Shown here in pieces: positions 8,499-16,798 of a DNA stretch of 64,000 nt. Numbering within the stretch: position 1 is the first letter of the stretch; every line of letters starts with the position of its first letter. The notes below the pieces were generated by a model. It was not told the DNA's origin, did not search any database, and saw nothing but the letters and a program-made list of their open reading frames with translations. The DNA comes from VXYK01 sp965214565 (GTDB lineage: Bacteria > Actinomycetota > Acidimicrobiia > Acidimicrobiales > Aldehydirespiratoraceae). A program made the position numbers and the translations under genes. Where the stretch lies: positions 2,232,001 to 2,296,000 of the forward strand of contig OZ243951.1 of assembly GCA_965214565.1 (NCBI GenBank). Reading direction: 5' to 3'.

Positions 8499-9089
8499 TC
8501 AGTTGACGGGAGCCCAGGCTGGCCGTTTCGTCTCGTACGCCTCTATCTCTGGGAGGTGTCGCATGGTGAGCCCGATGTCGTCGAGGCCCTCCAGGAACCT
8601 CTGCTGGGTGCCCGAATCCAACGGAAACGAAGATTCGAGACCGGCAGCAGGTGCCTCCACCGTGAGACGTTCGACGTCGATGGTTATCTCCAAGGTCGGA
8701 TCGTCCTGCACAGCCTGCATCAGAGTCGCGTTGAACTCGGAACTGACAGTCACCGGTACGAGCCCGTTCTTGGTGCAGTTGTTCCGGAAGATGTCGGCGA
8801 AGCGCGGTGAGACGACCGCTTCAAAGCCGTATTGCTGAATGGCCCAGACCGCATGCTCACGAGAGGATCCGGTTCCGAAGTTGATCCCGGCGACCAGAAT
8901 GTTGGCCTTGGCGTACTGCTCTTGATTGAGCACAAAGTCACGGTCGTCCCGCCACTCCGAGAAGAGGCCTTTCTCAAATCCGGTGCGTTCGACTCGTTTC
9001 AGCCAGTCGCTGGGAATTATCTGGTCGGTGTCGACATCGGCACGATCGAGTGGAAGTGCTGTGCCGGTGACGATTTGTACTGCTTTCAT
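8499..9089 (-). CDS. leuD: 3-isopropylmalate dehydratase small subunit
   Basis: The 196-residue small subunit (swivel domain) of isopropylmalate isomerase, which pairs with LeuC to isomerise 2- to 3-isopropylmalate; the same enzyme also isomerises citramalate. It shows DRADVDTDQIIPSDWLKR, the NFGTGSSREHAVWA loop and the expected length. It lies 70 bp downstream of leuC on the same strand. Because cimA is also present in this window, the complex probably serves isoleucine as well as leucine synthesis. Confidence 0.95.
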   Translation of the reverse strand: MKAVQIVTGTALPLDRADVDTDQIIPSDWLKRVERTGFEKGLFSEWRDDRDFVLNQEQYAKANILVAGINFGTGSSREHAVWAIQQYGFEAVVSPRFADIFRNNCTKNGLVPVTVSSEFNATLMQAVQDDPTLEITIDVERLTVEAPAAGLESSFPLDSGTQQRFLEGLDDIGLTMRHLPEIEAYETKRPAWAPVN

Positions 9090-9159
9090 TTCGCTGCGGT
9101 TCTTTCGGGTTCGGGCCGTTGGGAATGGTTAAGTTGCGGGGAATCGTTGGGTTGCACCG

Positions 9160-10569
9160 TCACGAGAGGTCGGCGGGGGTGGCGAAGGTTCCGGCGATGG
9201 CAGTCGCCGCGGCCACCGCCGGGGATACGAGGTGGGTTCGCCCGCCCCGCCCCTGGCGGCCTTCGAAGTTCCGGTTGGAGGTGCTCGCGGCCCGCTCGCC
9301 TGGTTGGAGCTTGTCGGGATTCATCGCCAGACACATTGAGCAGCCCGGTTCTCGCCAGTCGAAACCGGCGGCTCTGAAGATCTCGTGAAGCCCCTCGGAC
9401 TCGGCCTGTTGTTTGACCTGACCAGAACCGGGGACGACCAGGGTGCGCACCCCGGAGGCGACCTTGCGACCCGCAGCGATCTTGGCGGCATCTCGAAGAT
9501 CTTCAATTCGGCTGTTGGTGCATGAACCGATGAAGACCGTGTCCACTGACACTTCACGCATCGGAGTCCCGCCCGTCAGTCCCATGTACTGCAGCGCCCG
9601 GGCTGCGGAGTCACGGCTGGCGGCATCGTTGAACGAATCAGGTGTCGGGATCGCGCCGTGCAGGGGCATCACCTGGGCGGGGTTGGTGCCCCACGACACG
9701 TGCGGAGCGATCTCATCGCCGTTGAGGGTCACGTATTCGTCGAAGGTGGCGTCGGGATCGCTCGGCAGTTGCCGCCAGTCCTCGAGGGCTGCCTCCCATT
9801 TGGCGCCTGTCGGTGATTTCTCGCGCCCATCGAGGTAGGCGAAGGTGGTGTCGTCGGGTGCGATCAGTCCCGCTCTGGCTCCGCCCTCGATCGACATGTT
9901 GCACACCGTCATGCGGCCTTCCATCGTCAGGCTTTGGATCGCGTCGCCGCGGTACTCGATGATCTTGCCGATCCCTCCACCGGTGCCGATACGGCCGATT
10001 ATCGCCAGAATCACGTCCTTGGCCGTTGTGCCGTCGCGAAGCTCGCCGTCGACGGTGATCGCCATGGTTCCAGGGCGCGCCGCAGGCAGGGTCTGGGTTG
10101 CCAGGACGTGCTCGACTTCGCTGGTTCCGATGCCGAAGGCAATGGCACCGAACGCACCGTGGGTGGCGGTGTGCGAGTCGCCGCAGACGATGGTCATTCC
10201 GGGTTGTGTCAAGCCCTGTTCGGGCCCGATGACATGCACGATTCCCTGCTTTGCATGTCCCATCGGATAGTTGACCACACCGAACTCGCTGGTGTTGCGG
10301 CGCAGAGTCTCAACCTGGACCCGGCTGATCTCATCTGCGATCGGCTTGTCGATGTCGGCGGTGGGCACGTTGTGATCTTCGGTGGCGACGGTCAGGTCGG
10401 GGCGTCGGACTTTGCGGCCGCTGATACGCAGACCGTCGAAGGCCTGCGGCGAAGTGACCTCATGGACAAGGTGCAGGTCGATGTACAGCAGGTCGGGTTC
10501 ACCATCGGTCCCCGCGCTGACAACGTGGCGATCCCAGATTTTCTCGCTCAGTGTCTTGGGTTCGCTCAT
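9160..10569 (-). CDS. leuC: 3-isopropylmalate dehydratase large subunit
   Basis: A 469-residue aconitase-family subunit carrying the [4Fe-4S] cluster of isopropylmalate isomerase. The cluster ligands are in FIGSCTNSR (first Cys) and GCSMCLAMN (second and third Cys); the substrate loop CGDSHTATHGAFGAIAFGIG is intact. The ATG at 10569 has AAGAAGAGAG a few nt upstream and a TATCCT -10-like hexamer (complement of 10611-10616). It forms a leftward pair with leuD; the acyl-CoA ligase upstream ends 65 bp before it. Confidence 0.96.
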   Translation of the reverse strand: MSEPKTLSEKIWDRHVVSAGTDGEPDLLYIDLHLVHEVTSPQAFDGLRISGRKVRRPDLTVATEDHNVPTADIDKPIADEISRVQVETLRRNTSEFGVVNYPMGHAKQGIVHVIGPEQGLTQPGMTIVCGDSHTATHGAFGAIAFGIGTSEVEHVLATQTLPAARPGTMAITVDGELRDGTTAKDVILAIIGRIGTGGGIGKIIEYRGDAIQSLTMEGRMTVCNMSIEGGARAGLIAPDDTTFAYLDGREKSPTGAKWEAALEDWRQLPSDPDATFDEYVTLNGDEIAPHVSWGTNPAQVMPLHGAIPTPDSFNDAASRDSAARALQYMGLTGGTPMREVSVDTVFIGSCTNSRIEDLRDAAKIAAGRKVASGVRTLVVPGSGQVKQQAESEGLHEIFRAAGFDWREPGCSMCLAMNPDKLQPGERAASTSNRNFEGRQGRGGRTHLVSPAVAAATAIAGTFATPADLS

Positions 10570-10634
10570 GTCGGACTCTCTTCTTTCTGGGCTGCTCTGC
10601 TTCCTCGCCTCAGGATACGGCGCGCGCAGTGGGG

Positions 10635-12320
10635 TCAGTCTTCGTGGCTGGTGAACTCGCGCTGACCGCTGAGCGCGTCTTTCACTATCTTTCCTGCGGC
10701 GTTGCGGGGCAGTCGTTCACTGCGGATGTCCCAAAATGTGGGGACTTTGTACAGTGCCAACGATTTGGCTACCCAGGTCTGCAAGTCCTCCTCAGACAAG
10801 TCGGCACCGGTTATCGGCACGACCGAAGCGGCCACGATCTGGCCTGTCAACTCGTCGTCAAGCCCGTATACCGCGACTTCTGAGACTGCGGGATGGTCTT
10901 CGATGCGGTACTCGACTTCGATTGGGTAGACGTTCTCGCCGTTGTGAAGGATCATGTCGCGGGCTCGGCTGTCGATCGTCAGAATCTCGTCTTCGAGCCG
11001 TCCGATGTCACCCGTGTCGAGCCAGAAATCGTTGTCGATAGTCTCGGCGGTGGCTTGGTCGTCGTTCCAGTAACCGAGCATCGTGTATGCGCTCTTGACC
11101 ATGATGTGCCCGTTCTCGCCGTCAGCCAACACCACGCCGCCGCCGTCTCGGATCTCGACTTGCATGGTTGGTAGGACCCAACCCGCAGCTTCGGGTCGCG
11201 CTCTCATATCGGCGCCCCCGTGCGAGGCGACCACACCAACGGTTTCGCTTGAGCCGTAGCCGATACCCACATTGTTTGCCGCGGTCGGCAGCGTGTCGCG
11301 AACCCGCTGGGCGAGGTCCGGGCTGACGGGCGCACCACCAAACCCGACGTTGGTCAGACTGGAGGTGTCGGTCAGGCCTTTGGCTGCTTCGTCGAGCACT
11401 CGTGGTCCCATCGACCCGATCAGACTCCACACCGATATGCGTTCCTTCTCGACGAGTCGAAGGCCTGCTGCGGGATCGAAGCGGCCCGTTCGGAAGATCA
11501 GCGTCCCGCCCGCGACCATGTTGATGAGGGTCGATCCCGACAGTCCCGAGACGTGGAACAGCGGTGAGGTCATCATCACGATGGGAGGGTCCGCGCGGGG
11601 TTCGGGAGCGGGTTCTCCAGCGGTTTGTGCTTCGGCTGCGGCCTGCATCATCCGGACCGCGCCGTTGAGCATCTGGATCTCGACGAAACCGACCAGACCG
11701 CGGTGCGTGGCGGTCGCGCCCTTGGAACGGCCGGTGGTGCCGCTGGTGAAGAAGATCGACACCGGATCGTCTTCGGCCAACTCGACTGTCGGCAGTTGGT
11801 GCGCGCCTGCCTCGCGTTGGAGCCGCTGACGCTCGGCGTCCATGTCGATGAGCGGCACCGAAGTCGATTCAGGAACGCGGGCGAGTCGCTTCTTGTCACC
11901 GAGGATCAGCGTGGGGGTCGTCAACTCAGTGGCATGGGCGATCTCGTCGGGGGTCCACCAGCCGTTGTAGAGCGCCACGATCGCGCCGGAGCACACCAGC
12001 GCGAAATAGGCGATCACCCAATCGGGGGAGTTGGCTGCCAAAATCCCGACCCGGTCGCCCTTGGTGATGCCGTGATCGGCGTGCAGTGCAGCAGCCTCCG
12101 CTGCCACCAGGTCGACGAACTGGTCGTGAGTGATGCGTCGATCCTCAAGGACCAGGAACTCGCGGTCGCCATGGGACCGGCAACCCTCGACGAATTCCCG
12201 CAACGATTTTCGGCGGTTGGCGAGAACGGGAACGTCGAAGCCCCGGACCTTCTCAACTTGAATCGGGAAATATCCGTCGGGACCCGTGAGCCCCTGCAGC
12301 ACATCATCTCGAAGCGACAT
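10635..12320 (-). CDS. Acyl-CoA synthetase (AMP-dependent ligase)
   Basis: A 561-residue class I adenylate-forming enzyme that activates a carboxylic acid, probably a fatty acid, to its CoA thioester through an acyl-AMP. Motifs are the P-loop IFFTSGTTGRSKGA, the A5 motif GYGSSETVG, the hinge-region WLDTGDIGRLEDE and the C-terminal catalytic Lys in PRNAAGKIVKDAL. The open frame continues 46 codons upstream with low-complexity Arg/Ser, but the ATG at 12320 opens the conserved protein and follows TACGGT (complement of 12329-12334) by 8 nt. Chain-length preference cannot be read. Confidence 0.87.
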   Translation of the reverse strand: MSLRDDVLQGLTGPDGYFPIQVEKVRGFDVPVLANRRKSLREFVEGCRSHGDREFLVLEDRRITHDQFVDLVAAEAAALHADHGITKGDRVGILAANSPDWVIAYFALVCSGAIVALYNGWWTPDEIAHATELTTPTLILGDKKRLARVPESTSVPLIDMDAERQRLQREAGAHQLPTVELAEDDPVSIFFTSGTTGRSKGATATHRGLVGFVEIQMLNGAVRMMQAAAEAQTAGEPAPEPRADPPIVMMTSPLFHVSGLSGSTLINMVAGGTLIFRTGRFDPAAGLRLVEKERISVWSLIGSMGPRVLDEAAKGLTDTSSLTNVGFGGAPVSPDLAQRVRDTLPTAANNVGIGYGSSETVGVVASHGGADMRARPEAAGWVLPTMQVEIRDGGGVVLADGENGHIMVKSAYTMLGYWNDDQATAETIDNDFWLDTGDIGRLEDEILTIDSRARDMILHNGENVYPIEVEYRIEDHPAVSEVAVYGLDDELTGQIVAASVVPITGADLSEEDLQTWVAKSLALYKVPTFWDIRSERLPRNAAGKIVKDALSGQREFTSHED

Positions 12321-12363
12321 GGCTCGGGACCGTAGCGGAGACTGGATCAGCGGCGACAACCGG

Positions 12364-12834
12364 TCACTCGATCTCGACGACCGAGACCTTGAGCGACATG
12401 CCGTTGGGCGCTTCATACTCGATGACATCGCCGGTTGAAGATCCGAGCAGCGCCGCACCCATGGGCGATGCAGGCGACACCACCATCAGACCCTCGGGCT
12501 TCTCCTCGATGGACCCGACGAGGTATTTCTCGACCACGCTGTCGCCCTCGAAGACGATCGACACTATTGATCCGGCGCCGACCGAGTTGCCGTTGCTGCT
12601 TGTTTCGACGATCACCGCGTTCTTGATGACATGGGCGAGGTGCATGATCCGCCCCTCCATCTTCCCCTTCTCCTCCTTGGCGGCGTGGTAGTCGCCGTTC
12701 TCTGAGAGGTCGCCGAGCGCCCGAGCTGCTTCGATCTTCTGGGCGATCTCGATCCGGCCGCGGGTGGTGAGGTCGTCGTGTTCGGCCTTGAGGCGATCAA
12801 ATGCTGTTTGTGAGAGCTGTTGTACGTTCGCCAT
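12364..12834 (-). CDS. greA: Transcription elongation factor GreA
   Basis: A 156-residue GreA that rescues backtracked RNA polymerase by stimulating transcript cleavage. The N-terminal coiled coil holds the conserved acidic tip in ARALGDLSENGDYHAAKEEK (the D/E pair that reaches the active site), and the C-terminal FKBP-like domain includes SPMGAALLGSSTGDVIEY. The ATG at 12834 follows TAGATT (complement of 12842-12847) by 7 nt, so it may be leaderless. It is divergent from the leuB attenuator and upstream of the acyl-CoA ligase gene. Confidence 0.96.
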   Translation of the reverse strand: MANVQQLSQTAFDRLKAEHDDLTTRGRIEIAQKIEAARALGDLSENGDYHAAKEEKGKMEGRIMHLAHVIKNAVIVETSSNGNSVGAGSIVSIVFEGDSVVEKYLVGSIEEKPEGLMVVSPASPMGAALLGSSTGDVIEYEAPNGMSLKVSVVEIE

Positions 12835-12939
12835 TCCTGAAAATCTAGCGTGAGACCTGCCCGCTGCGGACCTGCAATGCTGCGTGCGCCGTGGGGTGGC
12901 ACCGACAGGAGTCTAAACGCCGCGACCCGCGGATTTCAG

Positions 12940-12974
12940 ATGACGATTGCGCGAGCAGGGGGTACACTCGCCGG
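12940..12974 (+). promoter_or_regulatory. Promoter of the leuB-ilvE-cimA operon
   Basis: ATGACG (12940-12945) as -35 and TACACT (12963-12968) as -10, with a 17-bp spacer. The predicted transcription start coincides with the ATG of the leader peptide at 12975, so the leader would be translated from a leaderless mRNA. Confidence 0.6.
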
Positions 12975-13013
12975 ATGGGATCACACGGCACGTTGATCGT
13001 AATCATTTCGTAG
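12975..13013 (+). CDS. Leader peptide MGSHGTLIVIIS of the branched-chain amino-acid attenuator
   Basis: A 12-codon open frame whose last residues are Leu-Ile-Val-Ile-Ile-Ser, five consecutive branched-chain codons, including less common TTG (Leu) and GTA (Val) in this GC-rich genome. It ends exactly where the first of two stem-loops starts and lies 88 bp before leuB. This is the classic arrangement of an amino-acid-sensing leader: scarcity of charged Leu, Ile or Val tRNA would stall the ribosome here and change folding of the RNA that follows. Too short for homology proof, but composition, position and the terminator make it convincing. Confidence 0.75.
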   Translation: MGSHGTLIVIIS

Positions 13014-13069
13014 CGCACGCCCGTTGTGGCGTGCGCATGACCGTCCACTTCGGTGGACGGTTTTCTTTT
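13013..13069 (+). terminator. Attenuator: pause hairpin plus intrinsic terminator before leuB
   Basis: Two consecutive stem-loops follow the leader peptide. Hairpin 1 is a perfect 9-bp stem, GCGCACGCC (13013-13021) with GGCGTGCGC (13028-13036). Hairpin 2 is CCGTCCAC (13041-13048), loop TTCG, GTGGACGG (13053-13060), followed by the T-rich run TTTTCTTTT (13061-13069), a strong intrinsic terminator. A ribosome stalled on the branched-chain codons would cover the left arm of hairpin 1 and could free its right arm to disturb the terminator; the exact antiterminator pairing is not resolved. Confidence 0.8.
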
Positions 13070-13101
13070 GTCCCCGACAGCCAGCGAATGAGAAGAAGAA
13101 C

Positions 13102-14112
13102 ATGACCCATCGAGTGGGAATAGTGGGCGGAGACGGAATCGGCCCCGAAGTTGTCAAAGAGGGCTTGAAGGTCATTGCCGCGGCAGGTGTCGAGATCGAC
13201 GCGGTCGACTACGACCTCGGAGGCAGCCGCTACCTGCGGGACGGTCTGGTGCTGTCTGATGAGATTGTGGACGAATGGCGCGGCCTCGACGCAATCTACG
13301 TCGGCGCTGTGGGAACCCCCGACGTGCCCCCTGGAGTCATCGAACGGGGGCTCCTGTTGAAGATGCGCTTCGACCTCGACCTGTACATCAACTACCGGCC
13401 CTTCAGCTGCGGACCCGAGAGTCCCAACACCAGCCCGATCACGGGCGGCGAGAACGCAGAGTTCGACTTTGTGGTCATCCGCGAGAACACGGAGGGCACC
13501 TACGCCGGCGAAGGAGGATTCCTGCGCAAGGGCACCGCCCATGAGATTGCCACTCAGGGATCGGTCAACACCCGGCTCGGTGTCGAACGCTGCGTCCGTT
13601 ACGCGTTCGAGTTGGCGATGAAGCGGCGCAAGCATCTGACCCTAGTCCACAAGACCAATGTGCTGACCTTCTCGGGCGACCTCTGGGAGCGGACCTTCAA
13701 CGAGGTGGCCGAGGAGTACCCCGACGTGGAAACGGCCTACAACCATGTCGACGCGGCATGCATCTATTTCGTCGACGACCCGTACCGCTACGATGTCATC
13801 GTCACCGACAACCTCTTCGGCGACATCCTCACCGACCTCGGCGGCGCGGTCAGCGGCGGGATCGGCTTCGCCGCTTCGGCAAACCTGCACCCGGGCCGCG
13901 TCTCCATGTTCGAACCTGTCCACGGATCGGCTCCAGACATTGTCGGCACCGGCAGGGCCAATCCCACGGCGGCAATCCTTTCCGGTGCGCTGATGCTCGA
14001 CCATCTCGGCGAGCACCAAGCGGCTGACCGGATCCGCAAAGCCTGCTCCAACCCAGAATCGCTCACCGGCTCAACCACTGAGATAGGCGACGTGATCGCC
14101 TCTCGCCTGTAG
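13102..14112 (+). CDS. leuB: 3-isopropylmalate dehydrogenase
   Basis: A 336-residue beta-decarboxylating dehydrogenase that oxidises 3-isopropylmalate (and, in the citramalate route, erythro-3-methylmalate). It has the GDGIGPEV start, the DNLFGDILTDLGGAVSGGIG metal-site region and the cofactor loop HGSAPDIVGTGRANPTA. The ATG at 13102 has AGAAGAAGAA just upstream. First gene of the attenuator-controlled set leuB-ilvE-cimA; ilvE follows after 8 bp. Related isocitrate or tartrate dehydrogenases are less likely given the neighbours. Confidence 0.9.
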   Translation: MTHRVGIVGGDGIGPEVVKEGLKVIAAAGVEIDAVDYDLGGSRYLRDGLVLSDEIVDEWRGLDAIYVGAVGTPDVPPGVIERGLLLKMRFDLDLYINYRPFSCGPESPNTSPITGGENAEFDFVVIRENTEGTYAGEGGFLRKGTAHEIATQGSVNTRLGVERCVRYAFELAMKRRKHLTLVHKTNVLTFSGDLWERTFNEVAEEYPDVETAYNHVDAACIYFVDDPYRYDVIVTDNLFGDILTDLGGAVSGGIGFAASANLHPGRVSMFEPVHGSAPDIVGTGRANPTAAILSGALMLDHLGEHQAADRIRKACSNPESLTGSTTEIGDVIASRL

Positions 14113-14120
14113 GAGGCGCA

Positions 14121-15038
14121 ATGCCCATCACCCCCACCCCCCACATCTGGATGAACGGCGAGATGGTGCCGTGGGAGGCCGCACAGATCCATGTGCTCTC
14201 CCACACACTGCACTACGGAACGGGCGTGTTCGAAGGCATTCGCGCCTATGAGACCGCCGATGGACCGGCTATTTTCAGACTCACCGAGCACATCGAGCGT
14301 CTATTTGACTCGGCCCGAATCCTCAATATGCCCATGCCGTACTCGATCCCTGAGATCGTCCAGGCATGCAAAGACGTGGTCACCGACACCGGACTGAGCA
14401 GCTGTTACCTGCGCCCAATCGCCTATTTCGGCTACGGAGAGATGGGTCTGTCAATCGAACACTGCAAGACCGACGTCGCCATCGCCGCCTGGCCCTGGGG
14501 CGCGTACCTCGGTGACGACGCGGCAACCAAGGGCGTGCGGATGAAGGTCTCTTCGTGGACTCGTCACGACCACAACATCATGCCACCGGCGTCCAAGACC
14601 ACCGGCAACTATGCCAACTCGACGCTCGCCAAGATGGAGGCCCTCGCCGCCGGATACGACGAGGCGATCATGCTCAACGGCGCGGGTCTCGTGTCGGAGT
14701 GCAGCGGTGAGAACATCTTCGTGGGCCTCGGCGACGTGGTGCTGACACCGCCGACCTCGGCGGGCGCTTTGAAGGGGATCACTCAGGAGACAGTGACTGC
14801 GCTGGCCGGCGACCTGGGAATCAACATCGCGGTCGGGGAGATGTCTCGCAGCGACCTCTACATCGCGGACGAGATATTCGTTGTCGGTACCGCCGCGGAG
14901 GTCAGCGCAGTGAACTCCGTGGATGAACGCTCCATTCCCTGCCCGGGTCCGGCTACCAAAGCCATCACGGAAGCGTATGCCGAGGTTGTGCGGGGCAAGA
15001 ACCCGAAGTACCGGTCGTGGAACGAACTGGTGTCATGA
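14121..15038 (+). CDS. ilvE: Branched-chain amino-acid aminotransferase
   Basis: A fold-type IV PLP aminotransferase of 305 residues for the last step of leucine, isoleucine and valine synthesis. Features include IHVLSHTLHYGTGVFEGIRAY, the PLP Lys in PPASKTTGNYANS and GLVSECSGENIF. A good ribosome site (TAGGAGG) lies 7 nt before the ATG. It is sandwiched between leuB and cimA, overlaps cimA by 4 bp (ATGA), and shares their attenuator. Confidence 0.94.
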   Translation: MPITPTPHIWMNGEMVPWEAAQIHVLSHTLHYGTGVFEGIRAYETADGPAIFRLTEHIERLFDSARILNMPMPYSIPEIVQACKDVVTDTGLSSCYLRPIAYFGYGEMGLSIEHCKTDVAIAAWPWGAYLGDDAATKGVRMKVSSWTRHDHNIMPPASKTTGNYANSTLAKMEALAAGYDEAIMLNGAGLVSECSGENIFVGLGDVVLTPPTSAGALKGITQETVTALAGDLGINIAVGEMSRSDLYIADEIFVVGTAAEVSAVNSVDERSIPCPGPATKAITEAYAEVVRGKNPKYRSWNELVS

Positions 15039-16681
15039 CCGACCCCGAGGTATCGATCGAACGCGCTGGAGTTCGAGACCCGGCCTGGCCCGAGCAGGTC
15101 GAGATCTATGACACGACTCTGCGCGACGGTTCGCAGCTTGAGGGGATCTCGCTCACCGTCGACGACAAATTGCGGATCGCGGAGCAGCTCGACCTGCTCG
15201 GGGTCGGCTATATCGAGGGTGGCTACCCTGGTGCCAACCCCAAAGACGACGAGTTCTTCGAGCGTGCCAAGACCGAGTTGCACCTCGAGACGAGCAAGTT
15301 CGTGGCTTTCGGCTCGACCCGGCGCCCCCGTGGCAAGGTTGATTCAGACGACTCGTTGGCGAGGTTGGTGGCGGCCGGAACCGAAGTCGTTTGTATCGTC
15401 GGCAAGTGTTGGGACTATCACGTAACCGAAGCGCTCGGCACAAGCCTCGACGAGGGTGTGGCGATGGTTGCCGACTCGGTCGCCTTCCTGGCAGCGGCAG
15501 GCAAGCGTGTGTTCTTTGATGCCGAGCACTTCTTCGACGGCTACAAGCGCAATCCCGAGTTCAGCCTCCGGGTGCTAGAGGAGGCTGCGATTGCGGGGGT
15601 TGAAGCCGTGGTGTTGTGCGACACCAACGGCGGGTCGCTTCCGCCCGAAATCGAAAGAGCCGTGGCTGGTGTGATCGCTCACGTGGACTGCGGGGTCGGC
15701 ATCCACCTCCACAACGACACAGGCTGTGGCGTGGCCAATGCCCTGGCCGCGGTGCGCGCCGGTGCCACCCAGGTCCAGGGCACGATCAATGGCTACGGCG
15801 AGCGGGTCGGCAACTGTGACCTGGTGCCGATCATGGCCAATCTTGAACTGAAGATGGGTATCAAGTGTCTTCCCGAAGGCCGGATTTCTCGTTTGACGTC
15901 GGTATCGCACCACATCGCTGAGTTGGCCAACTTCACCCCCGACGCACAGCAACCCTATGTGGGTTCCTCGGCGTTCGCGCACAAAGCCGGTCTTCACACC
16001 AGCGCTTTGAACAGGCGGCCTGATGCCTACGAACATGTTGCGCCGGAGGCCGTCGGCAACGGCACTCGCATTGTCGTATCAGAGATGGCGGGGCGCTCGA
16101 CCCTGGCGATGAAGGCCAAGAACCTGGGCCTCGAGATCGACGGGAAGGTCCTCGGCGACGTGGTCGACACCCTCAAGCGGCTCGAGCATCTGGGCTACCA
16201 CTTCGAGGTTGCTGATGCTTCCCTCGAGTTGTTGATGCGTGGAGCGTCGGGTTGGGAGCAACCGTATTTCACGCTTGAGTCGTTCTCGGTCGACATGGCT
16301 CATCGTTCCGGCACCGGTGCCCGCTTGTGGAACGACGTGGCGGTCGATGTCGAGACTGAGGCCACCGTCAAGATCTGGGTTGACGGTAAGCGCCGGATCG
16401 CTGTGGGGGAGGGCAACGGGCCCGTCAATGCGCTTGACGCGGCCATCCGTTCGGCCTTGAACGGCAGCTACCCTGAGATCGACCGGGTGTCGCTGACCGA
16501 TTTCAAAGTCCGGGTCCTCAACACGGAGCAGGGGACCGGGGCGGTCACCCGGGTGCTGCTCGACAGCACCAACGGCGAGCGTTCATGGTCGACTATCGGC
16601 GTTTCTGAGAACATCATCGAGGCGTCGTGGCAAGCGCTGGTCGACTCCCTCGTCTACGGCCTCCTCATAGCCGACGAATAA
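15035..16681 (+). CDS. cimA: (R)-citramalate synthase
   Basis: A 548-residue DRE-TIM metallolyase that condenses pyruvate with acetyl-CoA to citramalate, giving a threonine-independent entry to isoleucine. The start IYDTTLRDGSQLEGISLTV and GYIEGGYPGANPKDDEFF match CimA rather than 2-isopropylmalate synthase; HLHNDTGCGVAN is the metal site, and a C-terminal LeuA-type regulatory domain is present (about 400-548), the site of isoleucine feedback. The ATG overlaps the ilvE stop (ATGA), implying translational coupling. Homocitrate or isopropylmalate synthase activity is less likely. Confidence 0.88.
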   Translation: MTDPEVSIERAGVRDPAWPEQVEIYDTTLRDGSQLEGISLTVDDKLRIAEQLDLLGVGYIEGGYPGANPKDDEFFERAKTELHLETSKFVAFGSTRRPRGKVDSDDSLARLVAAGTEVVCIVGKCWDYHVTEALGTSLDEGVAMVADSVAFLAAAGKRVFFDAEHFFDGYKRNPEFSLRVLEEAAIAGVEAVVLCDTNGGSLPPEIERAVAGVIAHVDCGVGIHLHNDTGCGVANALAAVRAGATQVQGTINGYGERVGNCDLVPIMANLELKMGIKCLPEGRISRLTSVSHHIAELANFTPDAQQPYVGSSAFAHKAGLHTSALNRRPDAYEHVAPEAVGNGTRIVVSEMAGRSTLAMKAKNLGLEIDGKVLGDVVDTLKRLEHLGYHFEVADASLELLMRGASGWEQPYFTLESFSVDMAHRSGTGARLWNDVAVDVETEATVKIWVDGKRRIAVGEGNGPVNALDAAIRSALNGSYPEIDRVSLTDFKVRVLNTEQGTGAVTRVLLDSTNGERSWSTIGVSENIIEASWQALVDSLVYGLLIADE

Positions 16682-16706
16682 CCCCTCTCTCCCCGCCGCT
16701 CTCCCG

Positions 16707-16753
16707 AAATCTGCGCGAAAAACCACATCCTGTGTGGTTAAACGCGCAGATTT
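16707..16753. repeat. Dispersed 47-nt palindromic repeat, copy 1
   Basis: AAATCTGCGCG (16707-16717) and CGCGCAGATTT (16743-16753) form a perfect 11-bp outer stem; inside it AACCACA (16721-16727) pairs with TGTGGTT (16733-16739). It lies between the convergent stops of cimA and the CoA-transferase. Two further copies occur at 30898 and 31926. It may act as a bidirectional terminator here, but the conserved sequence shows it is a repeat family. Confidence 0.9.
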
Positions 16754-16798
16754 GGGTGTGTGGCGGCTGCCGCGGCTCCAGCTGTGCCCGGCGTAAGC

